Source: Cysteiniphilum litorale
GTDB lineage: Bacteria > Pseudomonadota > Gammaproteobacteria > Francisellales > Francisellaceae
Direction of reading: 5' to 3'
Assembly (NCBI RefSeq): GCF_003428165.1
Contig: NZ_QLIQ01000008.1
Location: forward strand, 34,457-98,456
Length of the DNA stretch: 64,000 bases
Position numbers and translations under genes: made by a program. Below the pieces are notes generated by a model. The model had not been told where the DNA came from. It was given only the letters and a program-made list of their open reading frames with translations, and searched no databases. How positions within the stretch are numbered: the first letter of the stretch is position 1; every line of letters begins with the position of its first letter. Positions 18,154-26,894 of this stretch are shown piece by piece.

Positions 18154-19413
18154 TTAGTTGTTATTTACCGATATAGCTAAATATGAACCCTCTGACAGTT
18201 TGATTATTTCACTTCCAGTTTGAGCTATTTGCTGCCAGTTACTTCCCGTATTGTTGTATTTAAATATTTGTCCAGTAGTGCCAGAAGTCGCTAGGTAAAC
18301 GATTTCATTATCTGCCCCTCTTTCAATATAGAAATCTTTGGTATCCTGCGAACTCACCACTGGGTTTAGAGAACTATCCCATATCCCTGGATTATTGATG
18401 TATCGGTATGTGTTATCATTAGTAGCAAACGACATTAATAAATCACCACTGTTTTTATCAAAACCAAATCCAAGTACATTAAATGAAGCTGGACCCGTTG
18501 GTAAATTCACAGCTGTCCAACCTCCACTTGAAGTAGCCTTGTATAATTTCGTTGTAGCCCCCTGCTTGCCGGCAACAAAAACACTGTCATCTGTCTGTAC
18601 TGCCATATCATTTATTTCAGTCAAATTAGGAGGTGAGTCAAAAACAGACCATGAATTATTCTGGTATCTGAAAATTGACCCACTTCCTTCCCCCGCCGCA
18701 AAAAGACTATTATCTGACGTGAAAGCAATTGCCCGCACTGAAGTAACTCCGACTGAGTCTAAATCCCTCCATGTTGATCCATCAGCATTTAACTGGTAAA
18801 CATGACCATTATTTCCACCAATATATATAACGCCATAATGATCAACAGTTAAAGCTGTAACATTTGTGACTGCTGCTGGCTTACTGATAGTGCTCCAATT
18901 TGTGTCTGACTGTTTTTTATAGTGTATAGTTCCATCCGCACCCAAAGAATAAAGAACACCAGTATCACTAAGGTTATAGCTTAATGATTGAGCTACATTA
19001 TTAATAGTAATGCCATTAGTTTCTGTTTTCGTGCCAGCTGTATAGCCAATACTATTTTTGGCATTCACATATCCATAACAACTTTGACCAGGCTGAAGCA
19101 CGGTTAACTGATCACATGAATCAGGGCATGTGGTTGGAGTGCACCATGACGTGACGCTCGTTCCATCATAAACAGTAAAGTTTGATGAACCATCTGGCAG
19201 TCCAAAGTTAATATGACCAGTAGCGTACTGATCGTTGTTCATTACGGTCATTTTAATGGAAGATCCAGACATTTGTGTAAAGCTCACTGTAACTTTTCCA
19301 TATTCCTGCGGGCCGGGTGAAGCACCACCTTTATCACCTCCGCCACCACAGGCGGATAAAATAACTGATGACGCTATCATAGCTGATATTAACTTTATAT
19401 TTATTCCTTTCAC
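18154..19413 (-). CDS. Lipoprotein with beta-propeller-like repeats
   Basis: A 419-aa protein. I choose the GTG at 19413: GGAG lies 6 bases before it and it gives a clean lipoprotein signal (basic start, hydrophobic core, lipobox LSAC, lipid Cys22). The ATG at 19458 overlaps the preceding small gene. After a beta domain with paired Cys (CTPTTCPDSC) come about six repeats of the form G-V-x-Y-x-G...G-x-V/I-x-x-Y/L (GVLYSLGADG, GVIYIGGNNG, NSLFAAGEGSG, DSVFVAGKQG), as in six-bladed propellers. Likely surface or periplasmic; role in pilus or adhesion inferred from position. Confidence 0.7.
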   Translation of the reverse strand: MKGINIKLISAMIASSVILSACGGGGDKGGASPGPQEYGKVTVSFTQMSGSSIKMTVMNNDQYATGHINFGLPDGSSNFTVYDGTSVTSWCTPTTCPDSCDQLTVLQPGQSCYGYVNAKNSIGYTAGTKTETNGITINNVAQSLSYNLSDTGVLYSLGADGTIHYKKQSDTNWSTISKPAAVTNVTALTVDHYGVIYIGGNNGHVYQLNADGSTWRDLDSVGVTSVRAIAFTSDNSLFAAGEGSGSIFRYQNNSWSVFDSPPNLTEINDMAVQTDDSVFVAGKQGATTKLYKATSSGGWTAVNLPTGPASFNVLGFGFDKNSGDLLMSFATNDNTYRYINNPGIWDSSLNPVVSSQDTKDFYIERGADNEIVYLATSGTTGQIFKYNNTGSNWQQIAQTGSEIIKLSEGSYLAISVNNN

Positions 19414-19438
19414 TTCGTTCTCCAGTTTTTTTAGTTTG

Positions 19439-19609
19439 TTATTCGTATACTGATGCATTTATCAAATCATTAATCAATTTTTCTGTTACTTCCTGTAGTG
19501 TTTTTCCTGCTCTTGCGCAATATGATTTATACAACAAATGCAGCTCACTAGAAATATGTAGCTGTGATGTTTTTTTTCTTGCTTTTTGATTTTCATCCGT
19601 AAGACTCAT
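19439..19609 (-). CDS. Small ribbon-helix-helix-like protein
   Basis: A 56-aa gene, ATG at 19609, TAA at 19439, ending 25 bases before the lipoprotein GTG start. The sequence has a basic N-terminus, a strand (TSQLHIS), then two helices with SELHLLYKSYCARAG and TLQEVTEKLINDLI, the layout of MetJ/Arc-type DNA-binding proteins. Likely a small repressor of this end of the pilus locus, divergent from the XRE gene at 19789. No search could be run. Confidence 0.6.
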   Translation of the reverse strand: MSLTDENQKARKKTSQLHISSELHLLYKSYCARAGKTLQEVTEKLINDLINASVYE

Positions 19610-19788
19610 GCCGTATCCATCTTAATTTTCTCATTTTAACAAAAACATATTAATTCATATTTACAAATGGTACAAGTGGTTTTTTTGGTTTATTTGCTAA
19701 AAATATAATGCAATTGCGCTACACTAAATCTACAGATCATTTTTTTTTTAGTAGTATTAATGATAATTATGAACTTGGTTGAATTTTT

Positions 19789-20346
19789 ATGAATCAACTC
19801 GCTGAAAATTTAAAGAAATACATGGAAAACAATCGTATAGGATTGAGAGAATTTGCAAAACATATAGGTGTTAGCCATGCAACTTTATCTAGAATAATAA
19901 GTAGACCACCTCAAGAATTACAACTAATAACCAAACGAAAAATCTCTGACTTTATTGGTGTTGCATTTGAAGAGCTTTGCAATCATGATCTTGATGCATT
20001 GCTCTTAAACAAAAAAGGTAATTATAAGGTTGGATTTATAGATTTCGATGGAAGATCAACAAATGAGCTAGTTGAAACTGATGAGTTATACACCTTTGCA
20101 ATCAACATAAAGAATAATGATTATGAACCTCTTTTCCCAAAAGGAAGCATACTGTTCTTTGCACATGAGCCAGCTTATCAAAAAGATATCTGCTTAATTA
20201 AATATAATAAAGAATTACTTCTTTGTTCTGCTTGCAATGCTTACAGATTAGAATTGGAATTAGTCGATTTGCATACCAAAAAAAAATTCATTACCATACG
20301 CAACAATGTAAAAGGGGTGCTTATGAAGTCCTTGAATCCGAAGTAA
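19789..20346 (+). CDS. XRE-family repressor with S24-like tail
   Basis: A 185-aa protein. N-terminal XRE helix-turn-helix (LREFAKHIGVSHATLSRII, residues about 19-37). The C-terminal half has the LexA/CI-like beta-fold pattern (NNDYEPLFPKGSILFF ... KDICLIKYNKELLLC) but I see no clear catalytic Ser-Lys pair, so it may dimerise without self-cleavage. First of a plus-strand trio (6 and 8 bases between genes), divergent from the pilus-side genes. Confidence 0.75.
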   Translation: MNQLAENLKKYMENNRIGLREFAKHIGVSHATLSRIISRPPQELQLITKRKISDFIGVAFEELCNHDLDALLLNKKGNYKVGFIDFDGRSTNELVETDELYTFAINIKNNDYEPLFPKGSILFFAHEPAYQKDICLIKYNKELLLCSACNAYRLELELVDLHTKKKFITIRNNVKGVLMKSLNPK

Positions 20347-20352
20347 TCTACT

Positions 20353-21090
20353 ATGAAAAGCAAATCAGCAATATACAAAAAACAAGTTGATAATCTACTA
20401 AATACACTGTGGAACGATAAATCTTTAGATATTATTGACGATCATTTTAGTGGGCTCTCAGTCATTGACAGTCCAATTTCAACAAGTATTGGAGGTAATG
20501 CTAAAAAAGAAATTGTTAAAAAATGGTTTGGTGCATTGCCTGATGTTTCTTATAAAACTGATTTAATCATCTGTGAAAATAATACAGTTATTTCAAATTG
20601 GACATGCAAAGGTTCACATCTAGGTGAATTTATGGGTGCTAAAGAGACTGGTCATTTTATTGAGTATCGAGGTAGTTCAACATTTAAATTCGGTGCAGAC
20701 AATCAAATTTGCTATTATCATGCTATTGCAAATATTACTGATATAATGAAATCTAAAAATATTGAACTGGATATTAACAAATCTACAAATTTTAAAGACC
20801 CTGCCAAAATTATTGGCGCATTAAATTATGCTCTAAAGATTCCCCTAACTGAAATTGAAGCACGCATCTTATCCCTTTGGTTAAGGGCGCATAAACCAAA
20901 AGAAATTGCGCTGTTGTTTGATAAAAGTTATAGAACAGTAGAAGGTCAGTTGTCACATATAAAGTCTAAAATAGGATTACACCGACCGCCTGAAATCATT
21001 GAGTATTTGAAATCAAAAAATGCCTACATCATGTTTGAGCTAATTTTTCAAGACACACTTATCAAATATCGCAAACCTATAATAAAGTAA
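20353..21090 (+). CDS. SnoaL-like domain fused to LuxR-type HTH
   Basis: A 245-aa protein. Residues about 10-130 look like a SnoaL/NTF2-like (polyketide-cyclase) fold: the G.LPDVSY...I...N.VI..W.C.G.H.GEF.G....G..IEYRG.STF.F...QI..Y pattern is that of the ester-cyclase subgroup. Residues about 160-225 are a LuxR-type HTH (PLTEIEARILSLWLRAHKPKEIALLFDKSYRTVEGQLSHIKSKIG). A ligand-binding cup joined to DNA binding suggests a one-component sensor of a small hydrophobic molecule. Sits between the XRE regulator and a methyltransferase. Confidence 0.7.
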   Translation: MKSKSAIYKKQVDNLLNTLWNDKSLDIIDDHFSGLSVIDSPISTSIGGNAKKEIVKKWFGALPDVSYKTDLIICENNTVISNWTCKGSHLGEFMGAKETGHFIEYRGSSTFKFGADNQICYYHAIANITDIMKSKNIELDINKSTNFKDPAKIIGALNYALKIPLTEIEARILSLWLRAHKPKEIALLFDKSYRTVEGQLSHIKSKIGLHRPPEIIEYLKSKNAYIMFELIFQDTLIKYRKPIIK

Positions 21091-21098
21091 GAATAAAT

Positions 21099-21851
21099 AT
21101 GACTAACCAACTGAATGCTGAATACTACTATACAAACTCCGATTTACAAAAAAAAATAGCTATCGATTTATTTCAATACCATAAATTTTCAAATAATGAG
21201 AGAATTTTAGACATTGGCAGCGGGGATGGATATATAACAAAACTTATGTCGCAATACGGCCATATTATAGGGATAGATTCATCTCATAGTATGATTAATT
21301 TTGCTAAAAAATATAATTCAAACAAAATTACAGAGTTTGTAGAGTCTACAATACTAGAGTATAACACTGAGGAAAGATTTTCCCTTATTACAGCCTTTAA
21401 TTCGATATACTGGTGTGGAGATATTGATCAGATTTTTAAAAAGATAAATGAACTTCTTGAAAAAAATGGTAAATTTTTAATCGTAACATATCCAAAAGAA
21501 TCACCATATTGGTTACCGATAATATCCTTACTACAACAAAAAGCATGGGTAAATTGGCAAGAAAAATCAATATATAAACATTGGATAGAATCAAAACAAT
21601 ATACGAAAATAATAAATGACAATAACCTATCACTTATTAGAACAGACTCTTCTACAGAAGAGATTACTTATAACAACTCAGGTGAGTATATAAGCTACTT
21701 AAAAGGTTGGCTTCCATTAATGTTTAATATCAGCGATTTCCCAATTGATGACTTTATAAATGAGCTAGTATTTTCGATATGGGGCACAAATACTAGCAAA
21801 GCTATTAACTTGTCATATAAAAAGCTCGTATTATATGGACAGCCAAAATGA
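21099..21851 (+). CDS. Class I SAM-dependent methyltransferase
   Basis: A 250-aa protein with motif I LDIGSGDGYITKL (residues about 38-50), motif II IIGIDSSHSMI, and the post-motif FSLITAFNSIYWCGD region of small-molecule methyltransferases (biotin-synthesis BioC/UbiE-like). Substrate unknown. It directly follows the SnoaL-LuxR gene (8 bases), so it may make or inactivate the ligand that regulator senses; this is inference. Confidence 0.8.
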   Translation: MTNQLNAEYYYTNSDLQKKIAIDLFQYHKFSNNERILDIGSGDGYITKLMSQYGHIIGIDSSHSMINFAKKYNSNKITEFVESTILEYNTEERFSLITAFNSIYWCGDIDQIFKKINELLEKNGKFLIVTYPKESPYWLPIISLLQQKAWVNWQEKSIYKHWIESKQYTKIINDNNLSLIRTDSSTEEITYNNSGEYISYLKGWLPLMFNISDFPIDDFINELVFSIWGTNTSKAINLSYKKLVLYGQPK

Positions 21852-21951
21852 CCAACAAATATACAAATGATTAGGTGTTTTTTACGTATTCCTATTTTTT
21901 AATCATATTTTACAATGTACATATTGTTAAAATGTGAAATTTAATAAATCA

Positions 21952-22107
21952 ATGGAAATAGTAGAATTAGTATTCAAGGAACAATCTCTAGTTGTTAAAA
22001 ACAATGGCGTTATCAATAAGATTGCATTTAAGACCTTAACCAGATATCAAGATCTCATCGAAAATGATCAAATAAGAGCAATATTATCCATGATAAATTT
22101 AGCCTAG
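21952..22107 (+). CDS. Possible small protein, 51 aa
   Basis: A 51-codon frame (MEIVELVFKEQSLVV...) ending in TAG at 22107, just before the convergent PNPOx-like gene. No Shine-Dalgarno is evident, so it may be a gene fragment. The composition (E/V/L/K, helix-like C-terminus) looks coding. No family recognised. Confidence 0.3.
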   Translation: MEIVELVFKEQSLVVKNNGVINKIAFKTLTRYQDLIENDQIRAILSMINLA

Positions 22108-22110
22108 ATA

Positions 22111-22785
22111 TTATGGCACTACTCTAATCATTTGCCATTCTTTATCATCTTTTTTAAGTATATAAGAATCGGACATTCTGTTATCATTCATCTGGTATAA
22201 TTTAATTACAGAAGGATATATTTTATATCCAACGTATGACTCTGGATAGGCAGGTGCCTTATTTGCATACTCTATTTTATACTTAGCAACCAAATCATCT
22301 AATTTCTTATTGCTATCTATAACATCACCAGAAGTTGGACCATATGCCAAAAATCTAATTTGTGCTCCTTTTGGATATGTCTTCCAATATGCAATATTGT
22401 CTTTTGTTGAGATTGGCTCAGCAATTCCATCATATATAATTTGTCTTTTGTGATCAGGCAACATAATAGTCATTGACACATATTTATTATTCTTTAATTG
22501 TGCTACTTTACTACTGCCTTTTTGTGTGAAAAATAAAATGTATTGATCGGATATTTCCCTAATGGCTACAGTTCGACTCTTTGCATGATTTGTATTATCA
22601 ACGTTAGCCAGTACACCCATTAAAAATGGCATTTTCTCTTCGTCCGTCCATTTTTTTATCCATGTGTTTACCTTTTGTGATGTCAATAAACTTTCTGATG
22701 CTAAGCTCAATTGAGGTAATAACAATGCCAGTAGATTAATCACAACAGCATATCTAGCTATCTTTTTTTTAATTATTAGTTTCAA
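22111..22785 (-). CDS. Exported PNPOx-like flavin-fold protein
   Basis: A 224-aa protein with a Sec signal (KKKIARYAVVINLLALLLPQLSLA, cleavage near residue 29). The mature part follows pyridoxamine 5'-phosphate oxidase-like layout: MGVLANVDNTNHAKSRTVAIREI, YILFFTQKGSSKVAQLKNNKYVSMTIML, RQIIYDGIAEPI, and a late AYPESYVGYKIYPSVIKLYQ. Cytosolic PdxH-family proteins bind FMN; export is unusual. Probably a flavin- or heme-binding periplasmic protein rather than a true PdxH. AGGAGT sits 6-7 bases before the ATG region. Confidence 0.7.
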   Translation of the reverse strand: MKLIIKKKIARYAVVINLLALLLPQLSLASESLLTSQKVNTWIKKWTDEEKMPFLMGVLANVDNTNHAKSRTVAIREISDQYILFFTQKGSSKVAQLKNNKYVSMTIMLPDHKRQIIYDGIAEPISTKDNIAYWKTYPKGAQIRFLAYGPTSGDVIDSNKKLDDLVAKYKIEYANKAPAYPESYVGYKIYPSVIKLYQMNDNRMSDSYILKKDDKEWQMIRVVP

Positions 22786-22853
22786 CTTATTTTACTCCTT
22801 AAGTATTATGGCTAACGAATTCTATCAAATATATTTACAACGTAAAGGATATT

Positions 22854-24134
22854 TTATACGTAACCATAAGGCTTTGAATACTGTCTTTTCCCAGTGTTAC
22901 ATAACATTTTTTTAATAATACTAAGGCAATGTTTAAACCCTTTACCTTGGAAGTGAAAATCCGGATTTGACAGTTGATATTCAATCCATGCATAGACTTC
23001 ATTAATGCAGCCAATTACAGCTTGACCCGTTGACTCTAACCATTTCAAGGTTTGGATGATTGCAATATGCTGACGAGGAGTTAGTGTATTCCTTCGTTTG
23101 TCTTCTGCTTCAAAAATAGCCTTTTTATATTTCAATCTTTTATCTCCAGTTGGGAGGATGGTATTATCACCTTTTTTCCTGAGCTCAATTTTAATCGCAT
23201 CATTTATCATTTCGATTTGATTATGGTATATTCCTGCTTCTTGAAGTTCAACAAGTGCGTCAAATAAAGAAATGAAATCTAATGAGCTTTGTTTTGCTAG
23301 GTTTATTACAGTTTGCTCTGCTTCTTCTGTCATTTTCTCTAAATCATAAGTAAAAACCAAATTAACAGATTTAACAATTTGAGAAATTTGATCATCTAAG
23401 CATTCAGGTTCTTGGTATTTGTTATAATTGTTATTTTCTTCTTTTATTGTTTTTTCTTTTATATAGGATTCCGCCAAATTTGCGGAGTCTGATTCCGCAG
23501 GTATGGCGGAGTCAAATTTATTGTTGGATAAGCTAACTAGTTCACTGTTACTTAAATTATTTAGTAGAGTTCTGCTTAGTTCAATATTTTTCAGTTTTTG
23601 CTCTATGGATTCAATTGCATCGTTTGATTGGTTGTTATCTGAACATTCATTCAGCTCAGTGGACTTGTTATTATCACTAACAATATTAGAAACATCTATT
23701 GCTTCTTTGTTATAAGAATTGTCTGAGGTATCATTTATGTTGCCTGAAAAATATTTTCTATACTCTTTTTTAGAATCATCGTATATCTTTTTATCATTAT
23801 TTAGGAGTTGGTCAATATCTTCCATAATACCCCTGAACTTATCAGTAATATAAATTTTGGTTCTAACCGCGCCATCATAGCACTTGATCTTTACTCGATC
23901 TATCCAATTATTTTTATCTAGATCAGCCAAAGCTCTCTCGCATGATCTTTCTTTAAAACCAGTTTCTTCAGATATATAATTTATATTAGGAAGGAGGAAG
24001 AATGGTTTCCCATCATCATCGTAATATTTAGTTCCCTGCACTCTGAAGAATAATAAATCTGCTATTTCAGCATGATTGTGATTTCCTATTTCTTGACGTA
24101 AAACCTTACGCCCAGCATGAAAAATTGTACACAT
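22854..24134 (-). CDS. Putative plasmid replication initiator
   Basis: A 426-aa protein. Residues about 1-110 form a winged-helix-like domain (YISEETGFKERSCERALADLDKNNWIDRVKI) as in plasmid/phage initiators of the helix-turn-helix replication-protein type. A long low-complexity Asn/Ser/Asp-rich linker follows (about 115-240), then a helical C-terminus. A strong AAGGAG lies before the ATG and a promoter at 24176-24203 serves it. It follows parB on the same strand. The replication role is inferred from the domain and from the par neighbours. Confidence 0.6.
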   Translation of the reverse strand: MCTIFHAGRKVLRQEIGNHNHAEIADLLFFRVQGTKYYDDDGKPFFLLPNINYISEETGFKERSCERALADLDKNNWIDRVKIKCYDGAVRTKIYITDKFRGIMEDIDQLLNNDKKIYDDSKKEYRKYFSGNINDTSDNSYNKEAIDVSNIVSDNNKSTELNECSDNNQSNDAIESIEQKLKNIELSRTLLNNLSNSELVSLSNNKFDSAIPAESDSANLAESYIKEKTIKEENNNYNKYQEPECLDDQISQIVKSVNLVFTYDLEKMTEEAEQTVINLAKQSSLDFISLFDALVELQEAGIYHNQIEMINDAIKIELRKKGDNTILPTGDKRLKYKKAIFEAEDKRRNTLTPRQHIAIIQTLKWLESTGQAVIGCINEVYAWIEYQLSNPDFHFQGKGFKHCLSIIKKMLCNTGKRQYSKPYGYV

Positions 24135-24175
24135 AAAAACTCCTTACATGTTTCTTGACAAATAAAGAGAGTTCC

Positions 24176-24203
24176 ATTATATTTAGAAGTGCGATCTGTC
24201 TAA
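24176..24203 (-). promoter_or_regulatory. Promoter of the rep gene
   Basis: Minus strand: TTAGAC (24198-24203), 16-base spacer, perfect TATAAT (24176-24181), about 40 bases before the ATG at 24134. Confidence 0.5.
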
Positions 24204-24242
24204 TTTAAATAGGCTCTCTTTTAAAAGTCTTTTTTGATTAGG

Positions 24243-24272
24243 CTCCCCCCGGGCAAAAGTCCCCCGGGGGAC
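24243..24272. repeat. GC-rich palindrome next to parB
   Basis: GTCCCCCGGGGGAC (24259-24272) is a perfect 14-bp palindrome; a second CTCCCCCCGGG lies at 24243-24253, so the pair can also fold into one stem. Striking in AT-rich surroundings. No T-run follows on either strand, so an ordinary terminator is unlikely. Candidate parS/ParB site or part of the origin. Confidence 0.5.
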
Positions 24273-24275
24273 AAA

Positions 24276-25232
24276 TCAAATTTTATCAATGTTGTTTTCA
24301 ATAAAGTCTTTTAAAGCTTCATACAGATTATCCCTATTTAGCCTATCATTATTAAATAGTGCCATTATATCTTTAGGAAAGTGGATGCTTTGACATTTGT
24401 TATTATCTTTTCTTATTGTAAATAAATGCCTCCCATCTGAACCATATATTTTAGTATTAGAGGATTCATCGTGAGTCTTTGAATTATATTTTTTTACATA
24501 GCTTAGTATTTTGCTATGACCGTATTCTCCAGTTTCAATTTTGTCTGAAATTGATATTATGGCATCAATGTTATCGTTGCTTTTTGTTACAGCATAAATA
24601 GCTTCAGCTGTGGTGGCTGAAATTTTAGACATATCAGATATTTTATTAGTTATAATTTCAGGAAGTTTTGAAAAACACATTAGCTTAGATATTTTTTGTT
24701 TAGATATCCCAGTTTTATCAACTATATCTTTTTGTTTAAGTATGTTGTTAGATACAAATTTATTTATCTGAAGGTATAATGAGTAATCAGAGTTATCTTC
24801 TCTATTTCTGTTCTCTGATAGTAGTTGTAGCGCAGAAGTAGCTATATCTATGTCTTTAACAACAACTTTTAATTTCAGGTTTCTTAATATTGCAGCTCTA
24901 TATCTACGTTCACCAAAAATTAACTCATAGGTTTTACCATTTTGTGGATTATGTCTAACAGTACATGGTTGTAGTTGTCCAACGGATAGCATGTTATCAG
25001 CTAAATGTTCTAATTTCTCAAAGTCTAACTTATCTCTATCAACTTTATATTGTGAAACATATACATCATTTGTATCTATTTCTATTATTGATTCTTCTTC
25101 AGTTGAACCAGCTGGGTCATCAAATATTTTTCTTTTTTTATAAGAATTGCTATCTGTTTCAGAAATAGAGACAGGAACCTTGTTCGATTTTGGCTGATTA
25201 AAGAAATTATTTATTAAATCTTTTTTACTCAT
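24276..25232 (-). CDS. parB: ParB-family partition protein
   Basis: A 318-aa protein. The start is the ATG at 25232 (AGGTG 6 bases before); the in-frame GTG at 25241 is less likely. It has the ParB N-terminal GERRYRAA motif (CTP-binding box), then a helix-turn-helix (QKDIVDKTGISKQKISKLMCFSKLP). Overlaps the 3' end of parA by 8 bases. With ParA it should segregate the replicon through a nearby centromere. Confidence 0.85.
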   Translation of the reverse strand: MSKKDLINNFFNQPKSNKVPVSISETDSNSYKKRKIFDDPAGSTEEESIIEIDTNDVYVSQYKVDRDKLDFEKLEHLADNMLSVGQLQPCTVRHNPQNGKTYELIFGERRYRAAILRNLKLKVVVKDIDIATSALQLLSENRNREDNSDYSLYLQINKFVSNNILKQKDIVDKTGISKQKISKLMCFSKLPEIITNKISDMSKISATTAEAIYAVTKSNDNIDAIISISDKIETGEYGHSKILSYVKKYNSKTHDESSNTKIYGSDGRHLFTIRKDNNKCQSIHFPKDIMALFNNDRLNRDNLYEALKDFIENNIDKI

Positions 25233-26244
25233 TATGGTCACCTGCTTGGTTTACTAGTTTCTTCCATATAGAAGTTATTATTCCATAATAATCATCAGCC
25301 AGATTTGAAGTAGGGGCATACTCAAAAATTGATTGATGAGCTGCTCTTGCTTCTTGAGCTACGATAGATCTTCGTGTTGGCATTGGAATTATTGAGCTTT
25401 TATATAGACTCAAATATTGAGCATAAATATTTTGGCTTATAGTATTATTTTCTAGCATTGATGGAATCATAAGGTAATTATCCCATTGCAGATGCATTGT
25501 ACTTTGAAAATCTGCAACTTCACCGAGATTAGTTTGAAGAGCTTCATAACATTCTATTTCGCAAGCAGCTGGCATTATTACGTTATTTGCAGCTACTAAT
25601 GCATTTTCAGTTAAGTCATTCCATCCAGGGGTACAGTCAAATAAAACAATATCGTATTTATTTAGCTTTTTTATGAGTTTTTCTTTAAAAATGTACTCCC
25701 TTCTATTTTCTACTCTCATTTTTTTTGCCATAAAGTTTAAATCAGGAGTTTCAGGAATAATGTCTAAAGTAGGTAGGTCTGTTTTTAATACAACCTTATC
25801 TATGGGTGCATTTTCAAAGAGAAAATGGTGTAGTCCTAGTAGATGATTTGATTTCCCTATATCATCAAAATTTTCTACCGGCTCAGGAGGTAAAATATAA
25901 CGAGTTAATGATCTTTGAAAATCTAGACCAATTACAAGAGTTCTTATCCCATTAAAAGCAAGTGCTCTTCCTAAATTAGCAGTTAAAGTTGTTTTTGAAA
26001 CACCGCCTTTTGGTGTGTATACACTTATTATTAGTTGTTTATCAGGCTTACGTAAAAATCCAAATTTTTCACCAATTTTAGGGAGTTGGCTAGTTTCCCA
26101 TTGCCTTATTGATATACTGCCTCTCTTTCCAGAGGATGATTTAGGGATTTCTCCTTTTTTTTCCGCATATATTATAGGTGTTTTTGTAGATGTATTTAAT
26201 CTAAATAACTTTACAAGATCGCTAGTTGTCCAATTCTTTTCCAT
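25225..26244 (-). CDS. parA: ParA-family partition ATPase
   Basis: A 339-aa protein. The N-terminal 60 residues are a MerR/HTH-like operator-binding part (TTSDLVKLFRLNTSTKTPIIYAEKKGEI), as in P1/type Ia ParA. Then the deviant Walker A KGGVSKTT (residues about 76-83), Walker A' (TLVIGLDFQ) and the DCTPG motif (IVLFDCTPGW). Autorepression is likely through the palindrome at 26300-26315. Confidence 0.88.
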   Translation of the reverse strand: MEKNWTTSDLVKLFRLNTSTKTPIIYAEKKGEIPKSSSGKRGSISIRQWETSQLPKIGEKFGFLRKPDKQLIISVYTPKGGVSKTTLTANLGRALAFNGIRTLVIGLDFQRSLTRYILPPEPVENFDDIGKSNHLLGLHHFLFENAPIDKVVLKTDLPTLDIIPETPDLNFMAKKMRVENRREYIFKEKLIKKLNKYDIVLFDCTPGWNDLTENALVAANNVIMPAACEIECYEALQTNLGEVADFQSTMHLQWDNYLMIPSMLENNTISQNIYAQYLSLYKSSIIPMPTRRSIVAQEARAAHQSIFEYAPTSNLADDYYGIITSIWKKLVNQAGDHNE

Positions 26245-26275
26245 ATGGATAATCCTTTTTAAACCTTTTTATGCA

Positions 26276-26315
26276 ATTAAAATACTAATATCGATTAAAG
26301 TCAATAATAATTGAC
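26276..26315 (-). promoter_or_regulatory. parA promoter with overlapping operator
   Basis: Minus strand TTGACT (26299-26304), 17-base spacer, TTTAAT (26276-26281). GTCAAT-N4-ATTGAC (26300-26315) overlaps the -35, a good place for ParA autorepression. Confidence 0.55.
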
Positions 26316-26375
26316 AATATTCTTATCACTATCAACCATATATATAATTTAATCTGCAAACACAGTATAAATTCA

Positions 26376-26885
26376 TTATTCCCAAGCAACCAATGTCAAT
26401 AAAATATGATCGCTCAATAGACCATGTTCATTTTTAGGGTTAAATTGAACTCTGCTAAACTCATTTAAGGTACTGTATTTATTATGTATTAATATGGGAT
26501 GCAATGGAGCATCATCATAGTTTGTATTTTTCTTTATGGATACTGGTAATATAACAGCTTTTGAACATTTAGTTTGCTGACAGAAATGAGCGTCATTATG
26601 GATTGTTACGGATGTTTTAAATATATGGCACGCTATCATTTTTGGCTTGTATGGAGTAAAGGCTGCTAATATATCCGCATGATACTTATCGAAGCTTTTG
26701 TTCCTATGATGACAAAAATCTTTGATGTTGGTTCCACGATATGCTGGATCATTTTCAATAAAATTAATAATGTTTTTATCCTCATAATCAATATACATTA
26801 CGTTATCTGGTTCATGTATTCCGTGAGGTGTGACTGTTTTATTAAATATCTCAATGAGTTCATTTTGATGTTTCTGTAAAGACAT
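26376..26885 (-). CDS. Hypothetical protein, 169 aa
   Basis: No family recognised. It holds several His/Asp/Cys residues (HNDAHFCQQTKC at about residues 95-106) and a final beta-rich part (HILLTLVAWE). HxD-like spacing recalls 2-oxoglutarate oxygenases but the rest is not convincing. It starts 9 bases after the prepilin peptidase stop, in the same operon as the recombinases. Confidence 0.55.
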   Translation of the reverse strand: MSLQKHQNELIEIFNKTVTPHGIHEPDNVMYIDYEDKNIINFIENDPAYRGTNIKDFCHHRNKSFDKYHADILAAFTPYKPKMIACHIFKTSVTIHNDAHFCQQTKCSKAVILPVSIKKNTNYDDAPLHPILIHNKYSTLNEFSRVQFNPKNEHGLLSDHILLTLVAWE

Positions 26886-26894
26886 GAATGATCC

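Noticed and set aside
24243..24272. Rho-independent terminator of parB
   Set aside because: The GC-rich palindrome is not followed by a T-run in either direction.
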